Shown here: piece after piece, positions 1 through 8,932 of the stretch
Position numbering within the stretch: the first letter of the stretch is position 1
How the letters are laid out: every line of letters begins with the position of its first letter
Assembly: GCF_000319365.1 (NCBI RefSeq)
Contig: NC_021007.1
Coordinates: 434,001-498,000, forward strand
Source: Candidatus Mycoplasma haematominutum 'Birmingham 1'
GTDB taxonomy: Bacteria; Bacillota_I; Bacilli_A; Mycoplasmatales; Mycoplasmoidaceae
Direction of reading: 5' to 3'
Length of the DNA stretch: 64,000 nucleotides
Translations under genes and position numbers: made by a program
Notes under the pieces: model-generated
Told to the model about the DNA's origin: nothing
Databases searched by the model: none
Seen by the model: only the letters and a program-made list of their open reading frames with translations

Positions 1-685
1 TTTAGAAAGTCTATCCACCTTCTTCATAGTCTCTTCTGGCGCTGTTAAGAATTTATTCATAATATGAGTCAATAGCCCTTCTTGTACCCTAAAAATATTA
101 TTAACCCCTGTCGCTTGACCTGACAGAATCTTAAATGTTTCCTTTGTTTTAAGTAGCGATTCGCCTAAAAACATAGCTTGAAATTGAGTTCTATTTTCAG
201 CGTTCATAAAGAAGGAAATCAATCTAGGTAATTTAAGGTGAAAATCTTTTAGCAATTCTGAAATCTCCTGCTGTTTAAATACTGTTTTTTTAAGTCCCTC
301 TATAAACTGAATTGACTGAGAATAGTGATCTTTAGTCATATTTTGAATAAATTGCATTATTGATTGAACGGCTGAGGTGATATGGGAGGAAACAAAGGTA
401 AAAGCTTCGGAAAGTGCAGTTGGTATGGAACATAACAGGGAAAAGGTATCACAAAAGGATGTACTACTAGAGGGAGCTTCTGCACCTTTTAGAACACTAG
501 CAAATCCTCCAATTTTAGCTCCAACAGTCTTAAGGGCACTATAAATTGGCTGGGATTGAGTTAGCTCAATTCCGATTATTCCTGTTATTGCCCCCCCCGG
601 ATAAGAGAATTATAGGAATGGTGCTTTTAATTGGAGTCAAAGTTAATCCTCCAAGTCACAATCTGGGAGAAAGTGCGAATTTCAC
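1..685 (-). CDS. Hypothetical membrane/secreted protein, frame broken at a poly-G tract (3' end outside window)
   Basis: The reading frame can be followed from GTG at 685 through an N-terminal hydrophobic stretch (LGGLTLTPIKSTIPIILLSG) into a G8 run at 598-591. With eight Gs that frame meets a stop about 15 codons later. The long open frame that continues to the window edge (starting AITGIIGIELTQSQ) is reached only if the run is 7 or 10 Gs. Downstream residues are mainly helical (KTVFKQQEISELLKDF), with no recognised domain. The C-terminus lies beyond position 1. I infer a phase-variable gene in the OFF state rather than a decayed gene, because the downstream frame is otherwise intact. Function unknown. 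Confidence 0.6.
591..598 (-). repeat. G8 homopolymer tract (C8 on + strand), gene out of frame
   Basis: Eight consecutive Gs on the coding (minus) strand at about codon 30. The upstream and downstream open frames differ by one base here; loss of one G or gain of two would join them. A likely slipped-strand switch. Confidence 0.7.
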
Positions 686-717
686 TAAAACCGCAACTAT
701 CTAGACACTTTTTACTT

Positions 718-741
718 ATCTCCCCCCCCTAGTGGGGGAGA
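718..741. terminator. C-rich/G-rich inverted repeat between two paralogues
   Basis: TCTCCCCC pairs with GGGGGAGA around a short loop, next to a C8 run at 722-729. It lies between the stop of the gene at 786-1457 and the start of the next minus-strand gene. It may act as an intrinsic hairpin, but no strong T run follows on the minus strand, so the terminator role is tentative. Confidence 0.4.
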
Positions 742-785
742 CTAATACTTTAAGTTAAATGCTTTTTCTAAAGTGGAATACTATT

Positions 786-1457
786 CTAATTTTGGGAACT
801 TTCCCTAAAAAAATTAATTACCTTTCATCTACCTTCTTGTTCCTCCTGAAGTGCTATTTGACCTCTATCTCCTCCTGTTTGATCTTCCTTTCAACAATCT
901 GAACTACAAATATAGAGAATAGTTTTATGACTTTCAACTTTTTTCTTTAGAAAGGGAAGCTCTTTAACCTCTTTATTTTCCCTACATAATCCTAGATACT
1001 CCTCTTCTGAACTCTTTTCTGCATCATCTCCTGAACTAAATATAGTTCATTTAGGGTTATAAGAACTACAGTTATTAGTTCAATTTCCATATCTCTGTTC
1101 TGCTCATTCTTGGTTAGGATCTTTTCAAATGTCGCTCAGTAATTGTGCTAATTCTGACTTATTAGAGTTAACTGAATCCTCTCTCTCCGATTTTCAACAG
1201 ACGCTTGAAAGGCCTGAAGTTCCAAGCTGGATAGCTGAAGTTTGATCAATATTTGAGGAGCTGCACTGGGTAAAAATTATAGGCTTAACTGCTCTAGGTG
1301 CGCCAACTATATTTTCGGGGACACTGCCTACCAGAGTTTCAGTAGAAGCTGAAGGTTGTTTGTGCCGTTGAAGGTACAATGCTACAGGTGTCCCAATAGC
1401 TCCGCAACTTCCAAGTGCGCAAGCCGCTCCCACAGTTGGTTTGGAGAAAAAAGGCAT
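786..1457 (-). CDS. Paralogue family 1 secreted/anchored protein
   Basis: A 223-residue ORF from ATG to TAG with six or more in-frame TGA (Trp) codons. The N-terminus has the family's hydrophobic Gly/Ala segment (ACALGSCGAIGTPVALYL), probably a signal or membrane anchor. Landmarks shared with other array members follow in order: a Cys-Trp pair (SSVCW) near residue 88, YLGLC, then CSSDCWKED, and a basic C-terminus with WKVINFF. It is closest to the gene at 8264-8902 (YLGLC...DCWK...WKEVKFY). No poly-G tract. Function unknown; I infer a surface or secreted protein from the N-terminus and from family expansion. Confidence 0.75.
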
Positions 1458-1490
1458 TTACACCCTAAATTTTCTTCAACATTAAGCGAT

Positions 1491-2093
1491 TTATTTTTGT
1501 TGTTTAAAAAACTTCACTTCTTTCCAACTGCCAACCGCAGAAGTATACTTTTTAGTTCCTACATTTTCACCTTCAGAGGTTGCGAAACACTCTCCTGAAC
1601 AGAACTCTAGTTTCAAGCTACTTTTGTCTCTTGGAGTGGACTGTTTAACTCAGAGGGATTCACTATCATTTCCCTTACACAGCCCTAGATACTTAGAATT
1701 GTCTTCTGCGACTAAAATGACTCATCCGGAAGTTGAGTCAGTACATTGCTGTGTCCAATCATTGAAAGTAACGGAATGTCAAGAATTGCCCTTATTTCTT
1801 CATTGATCCCTAAGGAAAGCTGTAAGTTCACTTTCTGCAGTAGGAGAAAACTCACCTCCCTCTGACGGAGTTGCAGCTCAACATATTTTTTCTTCCGGTG
1901 CGCTACCAAAATCTATTGCTTGATCGGTTTCGACGTTATTAGCGTTACACTTGGAAATTTGAACTTCATTTAATTCCCCCGACTTCAATGGTAGGGCACT
2001 AATGCTACTCATCGATATTGGTACACCTACGGCAGAGCAAGCACCGCCCGTTCCGATTGTTCCTAAAATGGTCTTTCATGCAGCGGCCTTCAC
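1491..2093 (-). CDS. Paralogue family 1 secreted/anchored protein
   Basis: A 200-residue ORF. The GTG at 2093 is chosen because it gives the family N-terminus MKAAAWKTILGTIGTGGACS followed by AVGVPISM. Family landmarks: IDFGS...ICW near residue 75, KYLGLCKGN, FCSGECF (Trp of the usual CW replaced by Phe) and WKEVKFF near the end. Several TGA=Trp codons. It sits 33 bases upstream of the ATG-started paralogue at 786-1457 on the same strand. No known domain. Confidence 0.75.
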
Positions 2094-2103
2094 TAAAGAT
2101 TAT

Positions 2104-2751
2104 TTATTTACTGGTCACTGACTTCGAATAAAACTCAATCTTGGATCAATTATTCTCTTTCTCTCTACTTAAAACCTTCGGTGAACTATCTAGAGTACTC
2201 TCCTTAATTGTTCAACAGTGATTGCTACAAGCTCACAATTCTCATGTATTAGAAGCGCCGACTCCTACTTGTTTCTTTTTCACAAACTTAGTACTTTCTA
2301 TCTGAGATTCCCCACATAAACCTAGATGGTGCGCGCCGTAATTGTTGCCTGAAGACTCCACTAATATTACTCAAGGGTTAGAAGTATTGCCATTTAAACA
2401 TTGTTTATTTCACCTTCCCTGATTTGAACTGTCTCCCCAATTTTGATCACTAACACTTCATTGCTCCTTAAAAAATTGAGTATATTCGTCTGAGGTGGAG
2501 AATTGATCATTATTTTGTGTCCTTCAGCAAAAGTGGTTTGCTGTGGAGCTCCCAAATTCTACAGATGCATCAGATTTTGCCTCCGAATTCTTACACTTAC
2601 TAATATCTACCGAGACTTTCGAAACATCCCCCCCCTGCAATCCAAATTCTCTGGCACTTCCAGCGCTCAAGGCCAATGGTACTCCTACTGCAGAACTTAC
2701 TCCAGCAACACTAGTAACTGTTCCTAACACAACCCTAGAAGTAACAGTCAC
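2104..2751 (-). CDS. Paralogue family 1 protein with in-frame G8 tract (phase ON)
   Basis: A 215-residue ORF starting at GTG 2751 behind a good ribosome-binding site (TAGGAG, spacing about 4-5). The hydrophobic N-terminus has GVSSAVGVPLALS. A G8 tract at codons 39-41 encodes Gly-Gly and the frame stays open to TAA. Later landmarks: VEFGSS...HFCW, HHLGLCGES, WACSNHCW and WSKIEFY. Adding or removing one G would truncate the product shortly after the anchor. Probably a phase-variable surface or secreted protein, currently ON. Confidence 0.78.
2628..2635 (-). repeat. G8 homopolymer tract, gene in frame
   Basis: Eight Gs on the coding strand within codons 39-41 of the gene at 2104-2751. Read as GGG GGG GAT, the frame is preserved. 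Confidence 0.75.
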
Positions 2752-2777
2752 TATCTCCTAAGTATGACTATCTAATA

Positions 2778-3380
2778 TTAAGACTTAATACTTTTATAAA
2801 AAGCTACTTCCTTCCAGTTATTGCTATTCTCGGTTTTGAATATTTTCGTATTCTCTGAAGTCTCCCCACTTGCTCAACAGTTAGCGCCGCAAATTCATCA
2901 TTTAACTCCCCCAGCTTCTGTTTTTAATTTGACAAATTCAGTACTCTCCGCTAGTGTAGTTCCGCAGCGACCTAGGTATTTAACACTAGTTGTCTCGCTA
3001 AATAAAACTCAGGAATTGGCTACTCCCTCACCAATACACTGATCTGTTCACTCACTACTCCCCTTCTCATCGTATCTAAGTTCTCTAATACTATCGCTTA
3101 TATTAGCTCACTTTTCCCTAAATAAGTCAGTATAACTATCGCTAATGTTATTATCAGTGAAGCCATCTGAAGCTACTGTAGTTCAACATACTGATCCCTC
3201 CACATCTGTTCCGTAATTTATTTGTGAGTTGGGAAGTCCAGCCGGCACTCTACACTTATCCAAAGTTACCTGTTTTATCACAGTATAAGAATTGCCTGCA
3301 CTTAAAGCCAATGGAACACTAACAGCGCAGATACCTCCAGTTAGTCCAGTACAACCTAAGAGAGTCCTTACAGCAAACAA
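2778..3380 (-). CDS. Paralogue family 1 secreted/anchored protein
   Basis: A 200-residue ORF from TTG 3380 to TAA. The N-terminal segment reads LLGCTGLTGGICAVSVPLAL, nearly the same pattern as the plus-strand paralogue at 19548. Landmarks: INYGTD...SVCW, KYLGRCGTT, WICGANCW and WKEVAFY. Six or more TGA=Trp codons. No homopolymer tract. Function unknown. Confidence 0.75.
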
Positions 3381-3394
3381 TTTTCTCTACCTAA

Positions 3395-4042
3395 TTAGCT
3401 ACTTAATCTATTTTTCTCTAAAAGAGAAAGCTGAGCAATAGGAGTCCAGTATTGACGTTTATCTACGGCCTTGCAAATTGTCAAATTGTCTCACTTAGTA
3501 TTCTCTGCAGCTGTTCAATTATCTTCCTTATAGTACTGTATTACATTTTCTGCTTGTTTAACAATTTGTAACTTAAGCTCTCTCTCAGTGGTTGTAGAGT
3601 TTAACTGCAATTTATAACTTTTCTCATCCTTTTTTATTTCTAAATAACCATAAAAATCAGAGGATTGTTCTTCTTCTCCAACGCAACTATCTCAGCTCTG
3701 TTCTTCTATCTGCCAAGTTTTAGTTGAAGTATCACTTACTTCCAAAATCTGCTGCAGTTTTTTAGTTCAACCTGCAGTCGACGCCTCACTTCCTAGCTTA
3801 GCTTTATACTGACTGTCTATCTTCTGCCAAACTTCATCATAGCTCAAAATCTCTGCTTCAATTCCATCCTCAGTCACTTTTTCGCCATCTGATCCCGCTA
3901 ATGTTACTGAACTATCAGTAGAGGTTGTAACTTTTTCACCTACTTGTCCAACACTCATAGCAATTGGAGCTGCAACCGCACAACATCCTCCTGTTAAGCT
4001 AACACAACCTAGAGAACATCTAGCTAGAAATGAATAATTCAA
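3395..4042 (-). CDS. Paralogue family 2 secreted/anchored protein
   Basis: A 215-residue ORF. The start is a TTG that directly abuts the TAA of the upstream gene (4043), so translation may be coupled. After the N-terminal CSLGCVSLTGGCCAVAAPIA segment the body differs from family 1: YDEVWQKIDSQYK, EEQSWDSC, then an acidic/basic stretch (KKDEKSYKLQLN) and TERELKLQIV. It matches the gene at 6342-6962 (FDQLWEKLETQYK, EEQSW...C), which defines a second subfamily. Function unknown. Confidence 0.72.
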
Positions 4043-4720
4043 TTATCCCCTAAAAAATTGAAGAGGCTTTCAGTTTTGCAATTCTTCTTGAGACCATTCT
4101 TTGAGCTGTCCATTAGCCTTTCAATCCTCAGTTTTTCAACAAGCTTGACTACACAACCAAAATTTTTCCCTCCAATCAGCTTTAGCTTTATCCCTTAAGA
4201 CAAAAACTTCTCTACTATCCCGTCCAAAGCCTATATATTCTTTTCCTACACATTCTGTATCTGATTGAGAGGGTCAAATATTATCGCCGGAAACATCTTC
4301 CTCGCCATCTGTAATTTCCTCTTTCTGCCTACAATAAGTTTTGCTCTCTGCAATTCCTACATCAAATAGTGAGATTTTTTCATTCCAAGCGGAGCTCAAA
4401 ACTTTATTCACATTCTCCTTTTGATCGGCTGTCAGGGTTACTCCCTGGCTACTTCAACATAGTTTAGTTGCATCTCCTCCATTAAACTCAATTGCATTTG
4501 CACCCTTCACATGCTCTAAATTGCATTCCTCTATCGAAACTATGCTGGAGAAAGACGTAGGGCTCTGTTTGCCGTTTTCCACAACCTGCGTGCTTTGAGT
4601 TGATTCTCTCGCCGTTTTCTCTTGTACGCTATTCAAATTCAGAGATAGGAGAGTTACCACTGCACCTGTTACTCCAACAGTACTGAAAAATCCTAGCAGG
4701 AACCTAGACAGTACAGGCAA
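4043..4720 (-). CDS. Paralogue family 3 secreted/anchored protein
   Basis: A 225-residue ORF from TTG 4720 to TAA at 4043. Hydrophobic N-terminus (FLLGFFSTVGVTGAVVTLLS), then IEECNLE and IEFNGGDATKLCW. The C-terminal half has ECVGKEYIGFGRDSREVF, WLCSQACW and WKPLQFF. It groups with the gene at 7603-8250 (GCNLE...DVCW, LCQRDCW). Several TGA=Trp codons. Function unknown. Confidence 0.72.
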
Positions 4721-4813
4721 AACTTTCTAAGCTTCTATACCTACTAACAGAGAAACCTGATTACCCAAATTCAAATTTCGCTAGTCTAGAAGTGTGTTAG
4801 CTTTCTCCCCTAC

Positions 4814-4960
4814 TTAACTAGTAATATCCCTTTTCTCTAAAGTGAAACTCTTCACATTTAAGAGTACTGACGCTTTAACTGCTCCAACTCTGTCTGTGAC
4901 ACTACACAATCCTATCACATATTTCGGAAGTAGCTGAAAGCTCAGCTACTTTACTCCAAC
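4814..4960 (-). pseudogene. Truncated paralogue N-terminus (remnant)
   Basis: The gap between two array genes holds a short open stretch whose translation (PKYVIGLCSVTDRVGAVKAS, then VLLNVKS) resembles the paralogue N-terminal segment. It has no clear start codon and stops at TAA (4816-4814) before any of the Cys-Trp landmarks. I infer a deletion remnant. Boundaries are approximate. Confidence 0.4.
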
Positions 4961-4967
4961 TACCTAG

Positions 4968-5606
4968 TTAAGCTGATTGCTGAACATTTCCGCTGTAAAA
5001 TTTGAGCTCTGTAAACTTACTAACTTTTTCTTGCTGTAATTGTATTTTGGTCTGACTAACTGTACTAGAAGTTTGCGGAGATTCTCAACATTCTTTCTCG
5101 CATACTGAAACTTTTGTCTTTGAACTATCCTGACTTACCTTTAAAAATGAAGTATTCTCCCAACCTTGTGCGCCGCATTTTCCTAAATAAATGTCTTTAG
5201 GTGTTTCTGTCTCACTCTCACTTGAAATTCATAATTCTCAATTGTTAGTTCCTGAAGTGCAGACCTTTTTTCAAGCGCTGTTTTCGTTTCAATCCTTTGG
5301 TTGCTTTCCCCAATTACTGGACAATAAAGAGGAGTAGTCTGAGTCATAAGTTGCACCTATTTGAGAGCTCGAATCAGCTGATCAACATACATTTTGAGCA
5401 GTTGATGTGCCAAAATCTACAGAATTTCCCTGATTAGTGCCTCCAGAAGTACACTTAGTTAACTGTAATTGTGAAGTTGGCTGCCCCCCCCCAGTCGATG
5501 TTTTTTCCATATTTCCCTGTACATGTAATGTTGCTGGTATTGCTACTGCAGAACTAACACTAGCCAAGGCAACTAATGCCAAACACAACTTAAGTAGAGA
5601 TATCAT
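4968..5606 (-). CDS. Paralogue family 1 protein with in-frame G9 tract (phase ON)
   Basis: A 212-residue ORF. Strongly hydrophobic N-terminus (LCLALVALASVSSAVAIPA), then a G9 tract encoding Gly-Gly-Gly at codons 39-41. Later: LTKCTSGG, VDFGTSTAQNVCW, IYLGKCGAQGW, VCEKECW and a basic C-terminus. Nine Gs keep the frame; 8 or 10 would end the protein soon after the anchor. Probably a phase-variable surface or secreted protein, ON here. Confidence 0.78.
5484..5492 (-). repeat. G9 homopolymer tract, gene in frame
   Basis: Nine Gs on the coding strand at codons 39-41 of the gene at 4968-5606, read as three Gly codons. Confidence 0.75.
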
Positions 5607-5653
5607 CTTTTCTAACTAAACCGCCAAGCGGTCTAGTAAGTTAAAACTAAAAC

Positions 5654-6330
5654 CTAGCTACTTGACTGACTAGAAGCTTCTCTCCTATAAAACTTCACTT
5701 CCTCTCACTTATTCTTCTCTTCTTGAATAATCATCTTGCTAGATTCTGGTTTAAACTTTCCGCTTCAACAGTCTTTAGTGCACATCCAAAAACTATACTG
5801 ATGCTGATCTTTTAACTGTTTTCGCTTAATGAATGCTCCCTCACTACCCTTATCTTCTAGAGATACATAAACATAATCTGTTCCATCGCATTGCTCTTCC
5901 CCACCTTTCTGCAGTGTAAATCAACTATCTTGTTCTTCACTTCCATCGGAGTCAAAGTCCTTTAATTTACAGTACAATCTGGCACCTCCTAAATTATCTC
6001 CTGTTCACACATTCTTCTTTTCTCAAGCTGACTTAAAAAACTGATTGATTTTCTCGTGATGAGCTGAAACTTCAGAATTGGAATTGTTGGATCAACAAAT
6101 CTTACGATCTCCTACCTCCCCAAATGGAATTACGGCAGTACCGGAATCGGAGGGACTAGGATTGCAGACTTCGACAGAAACTAGCTGAGACTCAGCATTA
6201 TCTGACAGCCCCCCCCCCTTGAACGCTCTTCATCTTTTCTAGTAAGAGTTAAGGTTACCGGTACCGCAATAGAACAAATACTACCTATTAAACCAATGCC
6301 AGCTAGACAAGCTCTTACAGAAAACAGCAT
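5654..6330 (-). CDS. Paralogue family 3 protein frameshifted at a G10 tract (phase OFF)
   Basis: ATG 6330 begins a typical anchor (MLFSVRACLAGIGLIGSICS, IAVPVTL). At codon 38 a G10 run puts the frame into a TAG about ten codons later. The correct downstream frame runs open to TAG at 5654 and keeps every landmark: VEVCNPS, IPFGEVGDRKICW, ECDGTDYVYV, WMCTKDCW, WEEVKFYR. Eight or eleven Gs would restore one protein of about 225 residues. The intact remainder argues for reversible OFF switching rather than decay. Confidence 0.72.
6209..6218 (-). repeat. G10 homopolymer tract, gene out of frame
   Basis: Ten Gs on the coding strand at codon 38 of the gene at 5654-6330. Eight or eleven would restore the frame. 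Confidence 0.75.
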
Positions 6331-6341
6331 TTACCTATCTA

Positions 6342-6962
6342 CTATTTTACGATTGAAGCTTCACTCAATTCGTCTCACCTCTCATCCCTCTGATTCAAGA
6401 AAGTAGTTAAATTATCAAAATCTACCACTTCGGGCGCTTTATCAATTCACTGCGAAGCGCTTTTCCTATAGTAACTGACTGAATTATCTACCCTCTTAAC
6501 TACTGTTACACTTCACTCTCTATTTTTAAGTTCAAGCTTCAATTTATATTCTTCATTTTTGAAATTTAACTTTAGATAGCCGCAGAAAATTCCCTTATCC
6601 ACCTCGATTGACTTACACTCTCTTCAGCTTTGTTCTTCAATAACTCAATCTGAATCAGAAATCAAGATACTTCTCAATTCTTCCTTTCAGGCAAGTGGAA
6701 CTACCTCTCCATTTTCAACTGCCTGGCTAATTTTATACTGAGTCTCTAATTTCTCCCACAGTTGATCAAATGACAGCCTGTCCGATTCTGCTGTATCTAT
6801 TGCACTTAGCTCTCCTGCAGCACTCAGCTCTGAATTGTCTCGCCCTATGCTTGAATCTTCCTGAAAATCACGGCGTACATTCATACTTACAGGCACTGCT
6901 ACTGACAATATTCCTCCAAATAAGCTAATACAGCCCAATATAGTTTTTAGGGAGATAATCAC
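6342..6962 (-). CDS. Paralogue family 2 secreted/anchored protein
   Basis: A 206-residue ORF from GTG 6962 to tandem TAG codons at 6342. N-terminal anchor ILGCISLFGGILSVAVPVSM, then FDQLWEKLETQYK, EEQSWREC, FCGYLKLNFKNEEYKLK and a Trp-rich C-terminus. It pairs with the gene at 3395-4042. Several TGA=Trp codons, no homopolymer tract. Function unknown. Confidence 0.72.
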
Positions 6963-6969
6963 CTAATAT

Positions 6970-7587
6970 TTAAGAAACCTTTTTGCTATAAAATTTCACT
7001 TTTTTCCACTTTTCCTCCCAAGGAGTTTTTAGCTCTTGGGAGACTCCTGTTTCAGAAGTTGTTTCAGTTCAACAGTCACTTATGCATAGCGAAAGAGTTG
7101 TTACTCCGCTCTTCTCTTCTCTCTTTATAAAGGAAGTTTGTGATATTTCACTACCGTCTGCACATAATCCTAATCTCGACTCTCCCTCTGTAGAGGTGCT
7201 GCTGCCTATACTTCATTTTTTCTCATTCTTCTCGCATTTGAGAGTTCACTTTTCATTCTCTCCCCTATCTTTTCACTGAGGATGAGTCTTACTTCATTCT
7301 TCTTTAAAGAAAGAAGTATACTCTCCTTCATTATTATTTACTGTCCCTGTTTCACTTTCTCCCTCTATAGTTCAACAGAAATCTCCATCTGTGACTCCCC
7401 CAAAACTTAATTCCCTTCCACTAGAGATAGAACTTGAATCACATTTAGTTAATTGAGGTTCTGTAGTAGAGTAACCTCTTCCTGAAGCTCCCCCTTTGCT
7501 CTGAGCTCCTAAAACTGCAGGAATACCAACTGCCGAACTTACTCCTGCAAGCGCCACAATTCCTAAAAACCACTTAAGAAAAATCAA
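6970..7587 (-). CDS. Paralogue family 1 secreted/anchored protein
   Basis: A 205-residue ORF from TTG 7587. N-terminal FLGIVALAGVSSAVGIPA; Gly/Ser-rich SKGGASGRGYST where relatives carry the poly-G tract; then LTKCDSS, LSFGGVTDGDFCW, RLGLCADGS, LCISDCW and WKKVKFY. Here the Gly residues are encoded by mixed codons, so this member looks locked on. Function unknown. Confidence 0.75.
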
Positions 7588-7602
7588 ATTTCCTACCTAA
7601 AT

Positions 7603-8250
7603 TTACATACTGACTGTTCTATTTAATAAAGGAGTATCATAAAACTCTACCTCTCTTCAATTGTTGGAATTTTCACTAGCTCACTGATTTAACTCTCCCC
7701 CTGAATTGAGATAATTTCCTACTCAGCAATCCCGCTGACATAATCTCACTCTTACTACCCCTCCTTCCCGATGCTTATTCAAAAAAACTCCTGACTTGCT
7801 ACTTTCTAATCACATAATTTCCAATCCATCGCATGCCTCGTCACTGGGCTTAGAAATTCAAAGATTGGATTCCTCTCCTCCCTCACTTTTAGGTCTACAA
7901 TAAGCCTTTCAACCCTCTAAACCTAATTTGGCTCAAGTTCCTACATTATTTCAACCCAATCTCAATAATTCATTCGCTTCCTGCTGCTTTTCCACTACAT
8001 CTTGAGCTCTCCAACAAACATCTTTGGTTTTTGAATTTCCATAGTTAATTTTTCTTCCCCCTGGTGATGATTCTAGGTTACATCCTACTAGTCTAACTGG
8101 AAGAGCTTCATTTGTTCCTTCAGTTATTAGGGATTGTCTAGACTGCGTCGAATTTCTAGCAAATTTAGAAATTATAGGAACACCTGTAACAACACTTGCG
8201 CCCGTCACGCCCAATGCCCCTCCTCATAAAAATTTAGGAGAAAAATGCAA
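7603..8250 (-). CDS. Paralogue family 3 secreted/anchored protein
   Basis: A 215-residue ORF. The TTG at 8250 is preferred over later starts because AGGGAAGA precedes it and the reading through one TGA=Trp restores the anchor (FLWGGALGVTGASVVTGVPI). Landmarks: GCNLESSPGG, INYGNSKTKDVCW, ACDGLEIMW, LCQRDCW and WREVEFYD. Closest to the genes at 4043-4720 and 5654-6330. Function unknown. Confidence 0.72.
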
Positions 8251-8263
8251 TCTTCCCTAATGT

Positions 8264-8902
8264 TTAACTCTGTTTATAAAATTTAACCTCCTTTCACTTA
8301 TCTTCTGCTGCATCTTGAAGTTGGGTTGTGCCTGTTTGCCCTCCCTGTGTACTATCTGCCTTTCAACAATCTGTACTGCAACTCCAGAGAGAGGTTTTTC
8401 CCTGCTTTACCTCCTTCTTAATAAAGGGAGTCTCCTTGGATCCCTTACTACTATTACATAATCCTAAGTATTGTTCCTCTGCTGTTTGTTCTCCATCACT
8501 TCCAGAGCTGAATACTGTCCACTGAGGATTGGAAGAGGTACAATTATCAGTCCACTCTCCGTAACTTTTATTATTTCACTCCTCATCTTTTTTATTCCAA
8601 ATATCTTTAAATAGTTGAGTATATTTCTCCTGCTCGCTGATTTGGGTTGACTCTCCCGACTCCACTCTTCAACACACAGAATGGTGGCCAGTTGCTCCCA
8701 AATCTAAGCTATCCGAACTTGTTGTGCCTGATTCTCTACATTGACTTAATTCCAAGGTGTAAGTTGACTGCCCCCCCCTAGACTCAGTGTAAGTGGTATT
8801 AGGGCCTTTGCCCCTATAATTCATCACTACAGGTACTGCTACTGCGGAGCTAACTCCTGCAGCAAACACAAGCCCCAAACATAACTTCAATAAAAGAAGC
8901 AA
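8264..8902 (-). CDS. Paralogue family 1 protein with in-frame G7 tract (phase ON)
   Basis: A 212-residue ORF, first gene of the array in transcription order. Start TTG 8902. The anchor LCLGLVFAAGVSSAVAVPVV is followed by an AG7 run at codon 42 (Arg-Gly-Gly), in frame. Then LDLGATGHHSVCW, QYLGLCNSS, WSCSTDCWKAD and WKEVKFYK. It is a near relative of the gene at 786-1457. The dnaG stop lies 31 bases upstream, so it may be co-transcribed with dnaG or use its own promoter. Confidence 0.76.
8771..8777 (-). repeat. G7 homopolymer tract, gene in frame
   Basis: Seven Gs on the coding strand around codon 42 of the gene at 8264-8902, read as AGG GGG GGG. The shortest of the coding poly-G tracts in the array. 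Confidence 0.65.
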
Positions 8903-8932
8903 AGCTAGCTAGTGTATCTTTTTACCTTTAAT

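Noticed and set aside
1356-3042. Several plus-strand frames of 60-80 codons across the paralogue array
   Set aside because: They run antisense to minus-strand genes with conserved family landmarks and show no ribosome-binding site or protein pattern of their own.
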